A stretch of 64,000 nt of DNA. Origin: Prauserella aidingensis (lineage in GTDB: Bacteria > Actinomycetota > Actinomycetes > Mycobacteriales > Pseudonocardiaceae). Under the pieces are notes generated by a model. The model was given only the letters and a program-made list of their open reading frames with translations. It was not told the origin of the DNA and made no database searches. The stretch covers positions 248,001-312,000 of the forward strand of contig NZ_JAMTCN010000004.1 in the NCBI RefSeq assembly GCF_024171865.1, read 5' to 3'. Position numbers and translations under genes: made by a program. This document shows, piece by piece, positions 8,858 to 16,432 of this stretch (positions are counted from its first letter, which is position 1; each line of letters opens with the position of its first letter).

Positions 8858-9667
8858 TCAGCCCGCGGCGGCCTCCTCGGCCGCGCGCTCGGCGGCCTTC
8901 TCCTCACGCCATGTCTCGTCGTCGGCACCGCGCCGCCAGTATCCGGAGATCGACACCCGATCGCGGTCGATGCCGTGCTCGCGCAGCAGGTACCGGCGCA
9001 GGTCCCGCACGAAGCCCGCCTCGCCGTGCACGAAGGCGTGGACGTCGCCTGCCGGGAACTCGAGCTCGCGCACCGCGGCGGCGAGGTCGTCGGAGCGGGA
9101 GCGGTGCAGCCAGCGCACCTGCGCGTCGGCCTTGGTGACGAGCGGCAGGTGGTCGTTCTCGTCCTCGACCAGCACGAACACCCGGGCGTCGGCACCGTCC
9201 GGCATCGCCTCGAGCGCGTTCGCGATGGCGGGCAGCGCGCTCTCGTCTCCGACGAGCAGGTGCCAGTCGGCGTCGGCCGACGGCGCGTAACCACCGCCGG
9301 GGCCGACCAGCAGGACCTCGTCCCCCTCGGTCAGCCGCGCGGCCCACGGGCCCGCCAGCCCGCGGTCGCCGTGGTGGACGAAGTCGAGGACGAGTTCGCG
9401 CGCCTCCGGGTCGAATCCCCGCACGGTGTAGGTCCGCATCCGGGGCCGGTGCTCGGCCGGCAGATCCGCCAGGTCGAGCGGATGCGGGTACGTCACGCCG
9501 TCGGGGGCGAACAGCACCTTGACGTAGCTGTCGGTGCACGTGTTCGGCTCGAACGCGGCCAGTCCCTCGCCGCCGCAGACCACGCGAATCAGGTGTGGCG
9601 TGAGGCGTTCGGTGCGGCGCACCTCCGCCCGCATCACCGGCCTGCTGCGACCTCGCTTGTCGGCCAT
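8858..9667 (-). CDS. Siderophore-interacting protein (FAD-dependent ferric-siderophore reductase)
   Basis: A 269-residue cytoplasmic flavoprotein of the SIP/ViuB family, which reduces ferric siderophores to release iron. The ferredoxin-reductase-like N-terminal domain has the flavin motif RTYTVR (78-83). The C-terminal NAD(P)H-type domain has LLVGDESALPAI and ends in the family motif VSISGYWRRG. The ATG at 9667 is preferred over an upstream GTG because that GTG overlaps the ribosome-binding GAGGAG. The promoter carries an iron box 36 bp upstream, so the gene should be repressed by an IdeR/DtxR regulator when iron is sufficient. It is monocistronic; no siderophore biosynthesis or uptake genes are adjacent. 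Confidence 0.92.
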   Translation of the reverse strand: MADKRGRSRPVMRAEVRRTERLTPHLIRVVCGGEGLAAFEPNTCTDSYVKVLFAPDGVTYPHPLDLADLPAEHRPRMRTYTVRGFDPEARELVLDFVHHGDRGLAGPWAARLTEGDEVLLVGPGGGYAPSADADWHLLVGDESALPAIANALEAMPDGADARVFVLVEDENDHLPLVTKADAQVRWLHRSRSDDLAAAVRELEFPAGDVHAFVHGEAGFVRDLRRYLLREHGIDRDRVSISGYWRRGADDETWREEKAAERAAEEAAAG

Positions 9668-9702
9668 CCGTGCGCTCCTCACCTACGTCGTTCCCCTCCG
9701 AA

Positions 9703-9718
9703 GTAAGGCTACCCTTAC
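9703..9718. promoter_or_regulatory. Candidate IdeR/DtxR iron box
   Basis: GTAAGG-CTAC-CCTTAC is an inverted repeat that fits the core of the actinobacterial iron box (TTAGGTTAGSCTAACCTAA type), and it sits where the promoter of the siderophore-interacting protein gene should be. The fit is seen in sequence; binding by IdeR is inferred. Confidence 0.72.
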
Positions 9719-9855
9719 GCCCGTTCGGCCGCACGTGCGCATACCGCCGGCCGGAACGGTGCCGGCCCACGCCCGCACGTCCCGCCTCACAGCCGTCGGA
9801 CCCGACCGTGCGAACACTCTTGACACCCTGCCAACAAGCGGCGAACGTGAGCTCC

Positions 9856-11538
9856 ATGACGCGGTTCGACTACGATGTCCTGGTCGTCGGCTCCGGCTTC
9901 GGCGGCAGCGTGAGTGCGCTCAGGCTGACCGAGAAGGGCTACTCGGTCGGCGTCCTCGAAAGGGGCAGGCGGTTCGCCGATCACGAGCTGCCCACGACGT
10001 CGTGGCGCCTGCGGGACTACGTGTTCGCCCCCGCCCTGGGCTGCACGGGCATCCTGCGCATCACCCCGCTCAAGGAAGCGATGATCCTCTCCGGCGCGGG
10101 CGTCGGTGGCGGGTCGCTGGTCTACGCCAACACGCTCTACCAGCCCCCGGACGCCTTCTATGCCGACCCGCAGTGGGCTCACATCACCGATTGGAAGGCC
10201 GAGCTCGAGCCGTACTACGACCAGGCCAAGCGCATGCTCGGTGTCGCGAACTACCCGTGCACGACCCCCGCCGACGAGGTGATGCGTTCGGTGGCCGAGG
10301 ACATGGGCGTCGGCGACACCTTCGGTCCGGCCCCGGTGGGCGTGTTCTTCGGCGACGAGACCACGGCCCGCGGCACGACCGTGCCCGATCCGTACTTCGG
10401 CGGTGCGGGACCGCAGCGCCGCACCTGCACCCACTGCGGCGAGTGCATGACCGGCTGCCGCCACAACGCCAAGAACACGACCGTCAAGAACTACCTGTAC
10501 CTGGCCGAACGGGCGGGCGCGCAGGTGCACCCACTGACCACCGTCACCGAGGTGCGGCCCCTTCCCGGTGGTGGTTACGCCGTCGAGACGACCACCACCG
10601 GCAAGCCCTGGCGGAAACGCACGTGGCATGCCGAGCAGGTCGTCTTCTCCGCCGCCGCCGTCGGCACTCAGCGGCTGCTGCACGCGATGCGCGACCGTGG
10701 CGTCCTGCCACGGCTGTCGGACAGGCTGGGTGTGCTGGCACGCACGAACTCCGAGGCGATCCTCGCCGCCCGGTCGGTGCGGCCCGACACGGAGTACCAC
10801 CGCGGCGTCGCGATCACGTCGTCGATCCACCCGGACGCGGTCACGCACGTCGAGCCGGTGCGCTACGGCAAGGGCAGCAACCTGCTCGCCCTCCTCGGTG
10901 CCGTGCTCGTCGACCCGAAACCCGGCAGGCCACGCTGGCTGCTGGGCCTCAAGGAGATGTGGCGCAGGCGGCGCGAACTGCCGAAGCTCCACAACCCGAA
11001 ACGCTGGTCGGAACAGACGATCGCGCTGCTGGTGATGCAGACGCTCGACAACTCGGTCACCACCTACACCAAGCGGGGCAGGCTCACGACGAAGCAGGGC
11101 ATCGGCGAGCCCAATCCGACGTGGATCCCGGCGGGACACGAGGTCACGCGGCGCGTCGCGGACAAGATCGACGGGCTGCCCGGCGGTGGCTGGAACGATC
11201 TCGCCAACGTGCCACTGACCGGTCACTTCATCGGCGGCTGCGCCATCGGCGACTCACCCGCGACCGGCGTCGTCGACCCGTACCAGCGGCTGTACGGCCA
11301 CGAGGGACTGCACGTCGTGGACGGCTCGGCGATCTCGGCGAACCTCGGCGTCAACCCGTCGCTGACCATCACCGCGCAGGCCGAACGGGCGATGGCGCTG
11401 TGGCCGAACAAGGGCGACGCCGATCCGCGGCCCGCGCTGGGCACCGAGTACCGCCGGGTGCGCGCGGTGCCGCCGAAGAACCCGGTCGTCCCCGAGGCCG
11501 CACCCGGCGCGCTGCGACTGCCCCTGTCACCGGCATGA
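9856..11538 (+). CDS. choD: ChoD-like GMC family oxidoreductase (putative cholesterol/sterol oxidase)
   Basis: A 560-residue FAD oxidoreductase that closely follows the mycobacterial ChoD pattern as I recall it. The N-terminal nucleotide fold is DVLVVGSGFGGSVSALRLTE (about residues 7-26). Then come the GAGVGGGSLVYANTLY segment, the conserved GSNLLALL and NSVTTYTKRGRL blocks, and the C-terminal active-site region ISANLGVNPSLTI. Four cysteines at 191, 194, 197 and 201 (CTHCGECMTGC) form a ferredoxin-like cluster motif, unlike class I secreted cholesterol oxidases. No signal peptide is visible at the chosen ATG. A TetR gene follows 28 bp downstream and may control it. Sterol as substrate is the traditional annotation and has been questioned for ChoD; the natural substrate is uncertain. 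Confidence 0.85.
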   Translation: MTRFDYDVLVVGSGFGGSVSALRLTEKGYSVGVLERGRRFADHELPTTSWRLRDYVFAPALGCTGILRITPLKEAMILSGAGVGGGSLVYANTLYQPPDAFYADPQWAHITDWKAELEPYYDQAKRMLGVANYPCTTPADEVMRSVAEDMGVGDTFGPAPVGVFFGDETTARGTTVPDPYFGGAGPQRRTCTHCGECMTGCRHNAKNTTVKNYLYLAERAGAQVHPLTTVTEVRPLPGGGYAVETTTTGKPWRKRTWHAEQVVFSAAAVGTQRLLHAMRDRGVLPRLSDRLGVLARTNSEAILAARSVRPDTEYHRGVAITSSIHPDAVTHVEPVRYGKGSNLLALLGAVLVDPKPGRPRWLLGLKEMWRRRRELPKLHNPKRWSEQTIALLVMQTLDNSVTTYTKRGRLTTKQGIGEPNPTWIPAGHEVTRRVADKIDGLPGGGWNDLANVPLTGHFIGGCAIGDSPATGVVDPYQRLYGHEGLHVVDGSAISANLGVNPSLTITAQAERAMALWPNKGDADPRPALGTEYRRVRAVPPKNPVVPEAAPGALRLPLSPA

Positions 11539-11566
11539 TCCCGGAGCTCGTGCGAGACTGCCCCGC

Positions 11567-12193
11567 ATGACAGCCGGATCCGCGCCGAAGTGGCGCAGGC
11601 TCGAGCCGGACGAGCGCAGGGAACAGATCTTCGCCTGCGCCGCAGAGCTGTTCGGCGAACGTCCGTACGCCGCCGTGTCCACGGCCGACATCGCGGCACG
11701 CGCCGGCGTCGCCCGCGGGCTGATCAACCACTACTTCGGCACGAAACGCGAGCTGTACCTCGCCGTGGTGCGGCGGGCGCTGACCCTGCCGCCGTCCGCG
11801 GTGACCACACTGCCCGACGGTTCGCTGGCCGAACGCACCGACGCGGCCGTCGACTGGTTCCTCGACATGGTGAGCAAGCAGCAGAAGACGTGGCTCGCCG
11901 CGATCACCCCGGAGGGCATCGGCCGGGACGAGGAGGTCGAACGCATCCTCGACGAGGCCGACCGCGACGCCGCGGGCCTCGTGCTGGAGGCCATGGGATT
12001 CTCCCGTGACGACGACCGCTGGGAGCAGTTGATCGCGGTGATCCGCACCTACGCGGGCATGGTCAAGGCCGCCAGCCGCGAATGGCTCGACCGCGAGACG
12101 CTCAACCGCAGTCAGGTGCACACCGTGCTCTCGCAGGTGCTCCGCACCCTCGTCGCCGACGTCATCCCCCGCGCCCGCACCCAGTCCTCGTGA
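11567..12193 (+). CDS. TetR family transcriptional regulator
   Basis: A 208-residue one-domain-plus-ligand-pocket repressor. The N-terminal helix-turn-helix (about residues 20-65) reads AAVSTADIAARAGVARGLINHYFGTKRELY, given here in pieces: STADIAARAGVARGLINHYF and the following TKRELY are the signature. The C-terminal 140 residues are the variable ligand-binding helices. It follows the ChoD-like gene by 28 bp on the same strand and is probably co-transcribed with it. It is therefore a likely local repressor responding to a lipid or sterol-type ligand; the ligand is inference. Confidence 0.88.
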   Translation: MTAGSAPKWRRLEPDERREQIFACAAELFGERPYAAVSTADIAARAGVARGLINHYFGTKRELYLAVVRRALTLPPSAVTTLPDGSLAERTDAAVDWFLDMVSKQQKTWLAAITPEGIGRDEEVERILDEADRDAAGLVLEAMGFSRDDDRWEQLIAVIRTYAGMVKAASREWLDRETLNRSQVHTVLSQVLRTLVADVIPRARTQSS

Positions 12194-12226
12194 CCGTGAC
12201 CGGACACGACGTGCCGGGCGACGGGT

Positions 12227-12889
12227 TCAGCGGTAGGTCACGTAGCCGGCCGCCGGGCCGTCGAAATGGCCGTGTTCGTTGAACGAGACCAGCGTCAGAC
12301 CGGAGCGGCCGGTGGCGAGCTTGCTGATCCCGGCGTTCACCGCGACGCGGCTGAGCGTCACCAAGTGCGTCTCGGGAGTGCCGAGCAGCAGGCCGCACAG
12401 CGTCGCGATCACGCCGCCGGAGGTGAACACGACGGCCTGCTCGCCCTTGCCGAGCGCGCCGGCCACGTCGGCCGCGGCGGCCTCCACCCGGTCACGGAAC
12501 GCCGGCCACGGCTCGGCCGCGTCACTGCTCTCGCCCGCGGCCGCCCACGCGGCGAGCGCCGACTCCAGCACGCGCTGGAAACCACGCGGATCGGCCGCGT
12601 CCTGCGGCCTGCCGTCCCCGTGTGCGCCGACGACGTCGGAGTCGGCGTACTCGTCCCACCGCGGATCCTCTGTCGCCGTGACGCCCGGCGCACACTCGGC
12701 CAGCGCCAGTTCCGCGGTGGCGCGCTGCCGGGCGAGCGAACCACACCACGCGTGGTCGACCCGTACCTGCCTGCGCGCCAGCTCGGCACCCACCAGCCGT
12801 GCCTGCTCCCGGCCCAGTTCGGACAGCCGGTCGTAGTCCGCGGCGCCGAACGACGCCTGTCCGTGCCGCACGAGGTGGATCGTGCCCAT
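12227..12889 (-). CDS. Histidine phosphatase (phosphoglycerate mutase-like) family protein
   Basis: A 220-residue histidine-acid phosphatase. The catalytic RHG motif stands at the N-terminus (IHLVRHGQASF, His about 9). The second catalytic histidine region is expected near the VVFTSGGVIATL segment, where the usual SHG is replaced by TSGG. That change would weaken or alter activity and is worth noting. The start codon overlaps the stop of the preceding SDR gene by one base (TGATG at 12889), so the pair is translationally coupled. The substrate cannot be deduced. Confidence 0.8.
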   Translation of the reverse strand: MGTIHLVRHGQASFGAADYDRLSELGREQARLVGAELARRQVRVDHAWCGSLARQRATAELALAECAPGVTATEDPRWDEYADSDVVGAHGDGRPQDAADPRGFQRVLESALAAWAAAGESSDAAEPWPAFRDRVEAAAADVAGALGKGEQAVVFTSGGVIATLCGLLLGTPETHLVTLSRVAVNAGISKLATGRSGLTLVSFNEHGHFDGPAAGYVTYR

Positions 12890-13644
12890 CAGACGAGCTT
12901 CCGGAAGACGCCGACGGGCAGCGCCTTCAACAGCACCGACAACGGCGTCCACGGCCACGCGGGCACGTAGGCGGTTCCGCGCTCGGACTCGATGGCCTTG
13001 ACCAACGAGTCGGCGCCGCGGTCCGCGCCGGCGACCAACGGCGTGCGGCCGCCGGAGCGTGATGTCATCTCGGATTCGATGAAGCCCGGCAGCACGGTGC
13101 TGACGCCGATCGGCGTGCCGTGCACGTCGGCACGGATGCCGTCGGCGAGCGCCGCCACCCCGGCCTTCGACGCACCGTAGGCGGTCATGTTCCGCGGCAT
13201 ACCGCGGATCGCGCTGAACGACGACACGACGACGAGGTGTCCCGCGTTCTGCTCCCGGAACAGTTCCATCGCCGCCTCGCACTGCGCGAGGCCGGCGACC
13301 AGGTTGGTCTCGACCGTCTGCCGGTTCGCGGCGAAGTACCCGGTGCCGACCGGCTGCCCCTTGCCGAGACCGGCGTTGACGATGATGCGGTCCAGTCCAC
13401 CGAGCTCGTCGGCGAACGACCGGAAGACGGTGAACACGTCGTCGTGGGCGTTCACGTCGAGGCCGGCCGTGGCCACGCGGATACCGGGGTGCCGTTCGGT
13501 CAGCTCGGCGGCCAGCGTGTCGAGCCGCTCGGTGCGGCGGGCGCACAGCGCGAGGTCACGGCCCGCGGCGGCGAACCGCCGCGCCATCCCCTCGCCGAGT
13601 CCGGAGCTGGCGCCGGTGATCAGGATCCTCTTCCGGGTGGTCAT
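12889..13644 (-). CDS. Short-chain dehydrogenase/reductase (SDR)
   Basis: A 251-residue NAD(P)-dependent oxidoreductase with the classical SDR fold. It has the TGASSGLGEG cofactor loop (about residues 10-19), IIVNAGLGKG, the catalytic Ser block VVSSFSAI and the YGASK motif, followed by the PGFIESEMTS segment. The C-terminal hydrophobic segment WPWTPLSVLLKALPVGVF resembles SDRs of lipid metabolism. The ATG at 13644 is used because an upstream extension has no recognisable family sequence. It is coupled to the phosphatase gene downstream. The substrate is unknown. Confidence 0.87.
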   Translation of the reverse strand: MTTRKRILITGASSGLGEGMARRFAAAGRDLALCARRTERLDTLAAELTERHPGIRVATAGLDVNAHDDVFTVFRSFADELGGLDRIIVNAGLGKGQPVGTGYFAANRQTVETNLVAGLAQCEAAMELFREQNAGHLVVVSSFSAIRGMPRNMTAYGASKAGVAALADGIRADVHGTPIGVSTVLPGFIESEMTSRSGGRTPLVAGADRGADSLVKAIESERGTAYVPAWPWTPLSVLLKALPVGVFRKLV

Positions 13645-13729
13645 GACCCGACTCTGCCACGTCGACACCGGCGAGCGGGGTGTCGGTCGTGCCACACCGC
13701 AGCGAGTGCCCCGGCCCGGTCACCGACGA

Positions 13730-13765
13730 CCGGTGGCCCGGCGCCGCCTGGCGCCGGGCCACCGG
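13730..13765 (-). terminator. Perfect 16-bp hairpin terminator after the subtilase gene
   Basis: Arms 13730-13745 and 13750-13765 are exact inverse complements with a GCCT loop, 39 bp beyond the subtilase stop codon on the minus strand. It is a strong GC hairpin without a T-tract, and it separates the subtilase from the SDR/phosphatase pair. Confidence 0.8.
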
Positions 13766-13803
13766 TGGAACGCCCCGCTCAGCGGGTACGGATCAGCCGT
13801 CGA

Positions 13804-15003
13804 TCACTCCTGACCCGTGTTCAGCAGCAGGTTCGGCGTGGCGCCGGTCGGGTTGGTGATGACGTCCGGCGTCGCCGACGTCGTCAGCGCCTCGGACACC
13901 TCCGCCGGGGTGGCCTCCGGGTTGTCGGCCAGGTACAGCGCCGCGGCACCGGCGACGTGCGGAGCCGCCATCGACGTACCGGACAGTGCCGTCTCCCCGC
14001 CGCCCATCTGGGCCGACACGATGTCGACGCCCGGAGCGTAGATGTCGACGACCTCGCCGTAGTTGGAGAAGTCGGCCTGCTCGTCCTGGTCGCCCGAGGC
14101 CGCCACGGTGATGGCGTCCTGCACCCGCGCCGGGGAGCTGCCACTCGCGTCGGAGCTCTCGTTGCCCGCGGCGACGGAGAACGTCACGCCGGCGTCGATG
14201 GCACCCTGCACCGCGGTGTCGAGGGCCTGGTCGGCGGTGCCACCCAGGCTCATGTTCGCCACGGCCGGGCCCGAGGCGTTCTCGGCGACCCATTCGACAC
14301 CGGAGATGACGCCGTCGGTCGTGCCCGAGCCGTTCTCGTCGAGCACCCGCACCGGCACGATGTCCGCGCCCTTGGCGACGCCGTAGTCGGTGCCCGCCAC
14401 CGTGCCGGCGACGTGCGTGCCGTGGCCCTGTTCGTCGTCGGCGTCGGTGTCACCGTCGATGAAGTCCTGGCCGGGCTGCACGCGGCTGCCGAAGTCGGGG
14501 TGCGAGGAGTCGACACCGGTGTCGATGATGTACGCGGTGACGTTGTCGGCCTGCGTGGTGTAGGTGTACGAGTCGTCCAGCGGCAGCGCCGCCTGGTCGA
14601 TCCGGTCCAGCCCCCAGGACGGCGTCGGCGACTGCGTCTCGGTCGCCTGCACCCGCTGGTTCTGCACGACGTAGTCGACCGACGGGTCGGCCGCCAACCG
14701 CTTCGCCTCCGCCTCGTCGGCCGCGACGGTGAAGCCGTCCAGCACCGTGTCGTAGGTCGTCGACACGTTCGCGCCGTACTCACCGGCCAGCTCCGTCGCC
14801 GCCGTCGAGACCGACGCCGTCCGCATGTCGTCGTTCAGGACGACGATGTAGCTGCCGTCGACCGCGTTGGGCGTGTTCGCCGAGAGGATCTTCCCCTCCG
14901 GCGCCGCAGCAGCGGACCCCAGGCCGGCCGCGACCAGTCCGGTCACACCGGCGGCCACGACGCCCGCGTTCAGGCTCCGCCTCAGCTTGCGAGAGTTACC
15001 CAT
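13804..15003 (-). CDS. Secreted subtilisin-family (S8) serine protease with I9 propeptide
   Basis: A 399-residue preproprotease. A signal peptide spans about residues 1-34, with a twin-basic start and AAAA before the mature part. An inhibitor I9 propeptide follows (about 50-120, SYIVVLND to VQNQRVQA). The S8 domain carries the catalytic triad Asp161 (IIDTGVDSSHPDF), His197 (GHGTHVAGTVAG) and Ser344 (SGTSMAAPHVAG), with the oxyanion Asn281 in VAAGNES. Its size and domain order match actinomycete aqualysin/proteinase K-type enzymes. It is exported and should be self-activated by propeptide cleavage. The gene is divergent from an XRE-type gene and ends at a perfect hairpin. The SSI-type inhibitor at 3259-3660 keeps a P1 Met suited to this class and may control it. 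Confidence 0.95.
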   Translation of the reverse strand: MGNSRKLRRSLNAGVVAAGVTGLVAAGLGSAAAAPEGKILSANTPNAVDGSYIVVLNDDMRTASVSTAATELAGEYGANVSTTYDTVLDGFTVAADEAEAKRLAADPSVDYVVQNQRVQATETQSPTPSWGLDRIDQAALPLDDSYTYTTQADNVTAYIIDTGVDSSHPDFGSRVQPGQDFIDGDTDADDEQGHGTHVAGTVAGTDYGVAKGADIVPVRVLDENGSGTTDGVISGVEWVAENASGPAVANMSLGGTADQALDTAVQGAIDAGVTFSVAAGNESSDASGSSPARVQDAITVAASGDQDEQADFSNYGEVVDIYAPGVDIVSAQMGGGETALSGTSMAAPHVAGAAALYLADNPEATPAEVSEALTTSATPDVITNPTGATPNLLLNTGQE

Positions 15004-15226
15004 TCGGATTCCTTCCGTTATCCCGGCAGGTTCGGGACTCATGCAAGCGGCGCGGGAAGCCGGGTGGCAATGATTCACAGTTACCAGTTGTGGACCGACC
15101 ACCGTAACGAGCGATACTCCTAATGGTCTAAATGTCACTGTGTGCATCCAGACCCTCACGCGTTACAGGATCCTGCTAGCGTTGTCCATATCGTTATGGG
15201 CTCGGCATCGGGAGGCGATCCGGCAC

Positions 15227-16156
15227 GTGGGTAACACCGCGTTCTCGGCGGCACTGCGCTCCGCCATCGCCACCAGCGGACTCGGTCTGGACCGCATCCA
15301 GGCTCGCCTCCAGGACCACGGCATCACGATCAGCGTCACCGCGTTGAGCTACTGGCAGTCCGGGAAACGACAGCCCGAACGCCAGAGTTCGATCTCGGCG
15401 GTACGCGCCCTCGAGGAAATCCTCGACGTCCCGGCGGGAACCCTGCTCGGCCTGCTGCCCCCGCCTCGCCCGCGCGGCAGCACCTCCCGGCGCCGGCTCG
15501 AGGACCGGGCGCAACGTCCACTCAGCCTCGACGACCCGCCCGCGGTCGCCCTCGTCGGCCTGTACGACCACTGCATGGTCGCGACCGAGTCGGCGCCCGT
15601 CGCGCCCGTCGGTGGCGACGCCTCCGGCGGCGGCGACCGCACTCGCCCGGCGCCGGACGTGGTCACCACCAGCACCGTGACGGCCAAGGCGATCTTCCGC
15701 GCCCGCGCCGACGGCCAGGACCGGTGGTTGCTGGCCTACCGGCAGGACGGCGCAGCAGGCGAGGCCGGCCCGCCGGAGCTCACGGCGTTGCGGAACTGCA
15801 CCGTGGGCCGCGTCGAGGTGGACCCGGCCGCGAACCTCACCCTCGCGGAACTGATCTTCAGCCGGGCGATCGACACCGGTGAGACCCACCTCGTCGAGTA
15901 TTCGCTGTCCTATCGCCACGATCCTCGAGCCGACACGAGGAAGGCACACTTCCGCGAGTTCCGGGAGACGATTCCCGAGTATCTGCTCGAGGTCGATTTC
16001 GACCCGGCGTGCCCGCCCGGGCAGTGCTGGCGGTACTCCTACCGCAGCCACGGCGGCACGGCCGATTCCGAGGACGTCCTGCTCGACGAGCAGGGCCGCG
16101 CACACGCCGTCGCCGTCGACTTCGGACCCGGCGTCTTCGGCATCGGCTGGCTGTAG
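15227..16156 (+). CDS. XRE-like DNA-binding protein with an unassigned C-terminal domain
   Basis: About 309 residues. The N-terminal 75 residues form a helix-turn-helix of XRE type (GLDRIQARLQDHGITISV then TALSYWQSGKRQPE). A Pro/Arg linker and a roughly 200-residue C-terminal part follow that I do not recognise; it contains WRYSYRSHGG and ends VDFGPGVFGIGWL. The start is the GTG at 15227, with GGAGG 11 nt upstream; longer reading has no homologous-looking sequence. It is divergent from the secreted subtilase across a 223-bp, relatively A/T-rich promoter region, so it may regulate that gene or itself. Ligand and target are unknown. Confidence 0.7.
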   Translation: MGNTAFSAALRSAIATSGLGLDRIQARLQDHGITISVTALSYWQSGKRQPERQSSISAVRALEEILDVPAGTLLGLLPPPRPRGSTSRRRLEDRAQRPLSLDDPPAVALVGLYDHCMVATESAPVAPVGGDASGGGDRTRPAPDVVTTSTVTAKAIFRARADGQDRWLLAYRQDGAAGEAGPPELTALRNCTVGRVEVDPAANLTLAELIFSRAIDTGETHLVEYSLSYRHDPRADTRKAHFREFRETIPEYLLEVDFDPACPPGQCWRYSYRSHGGTADSEDVLLDEQGRAHAVAVDFGPGVFGIGWL

Positions 16157-16363
16157 CGACGTTCGTCGGTGCGGTCACCGCGTGTGGCCGCCGGAGTGTG
16201 ATCGCCGCACCCGACCATCGTCCCCACCGCCGCGCCGGTTACCGCCGCGGATATCCGATTCTTCCGCCGTCGCCCGGTTTTGCGGGGAACTTCCGTCGGT
16301 ACCGACGCCCACCGTCGCGACGCCACCGCGAAACGGCCGTGCAGGGCCGTGCCGGAACGCACA

Positions 16364-16411
16364 CACGGGCGGTCGTGCCGGAACGACGTGGTTCCGGCAC
16401 GACCGCCCGTG
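16364..16411. terminator. Perfect 21-bp hairpin terminator between convergent genes
   Basis: Arms 16364-16384 and 16391-16411 are exact inverse complements around GACGTG. They lie just before the stop of the convergent acyl-CoA synthetase gene (16433) and about 200 bp after the XRE gene. The rest of the 16157-16432 gap shows no coding pattern. Confidence 0.83.
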
Positions 16412-16432
16412 GAAGGACGCTTCGTCAGCGCC

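Noticed and set aside
9668-9682. Upstream GTG start for the siderophore-interacting protein
   Set aside because: The GTG lies inside the ribosome-binding sequence of the downstream ATG, which is preferred.
13120-15123. 667-codon plus-strand open frame across the SDR and subtilase region
   Set aside because: It is antisense to the subtilase with its full catalytic triad; Arg/Val/Gly-rich composition and no domain.
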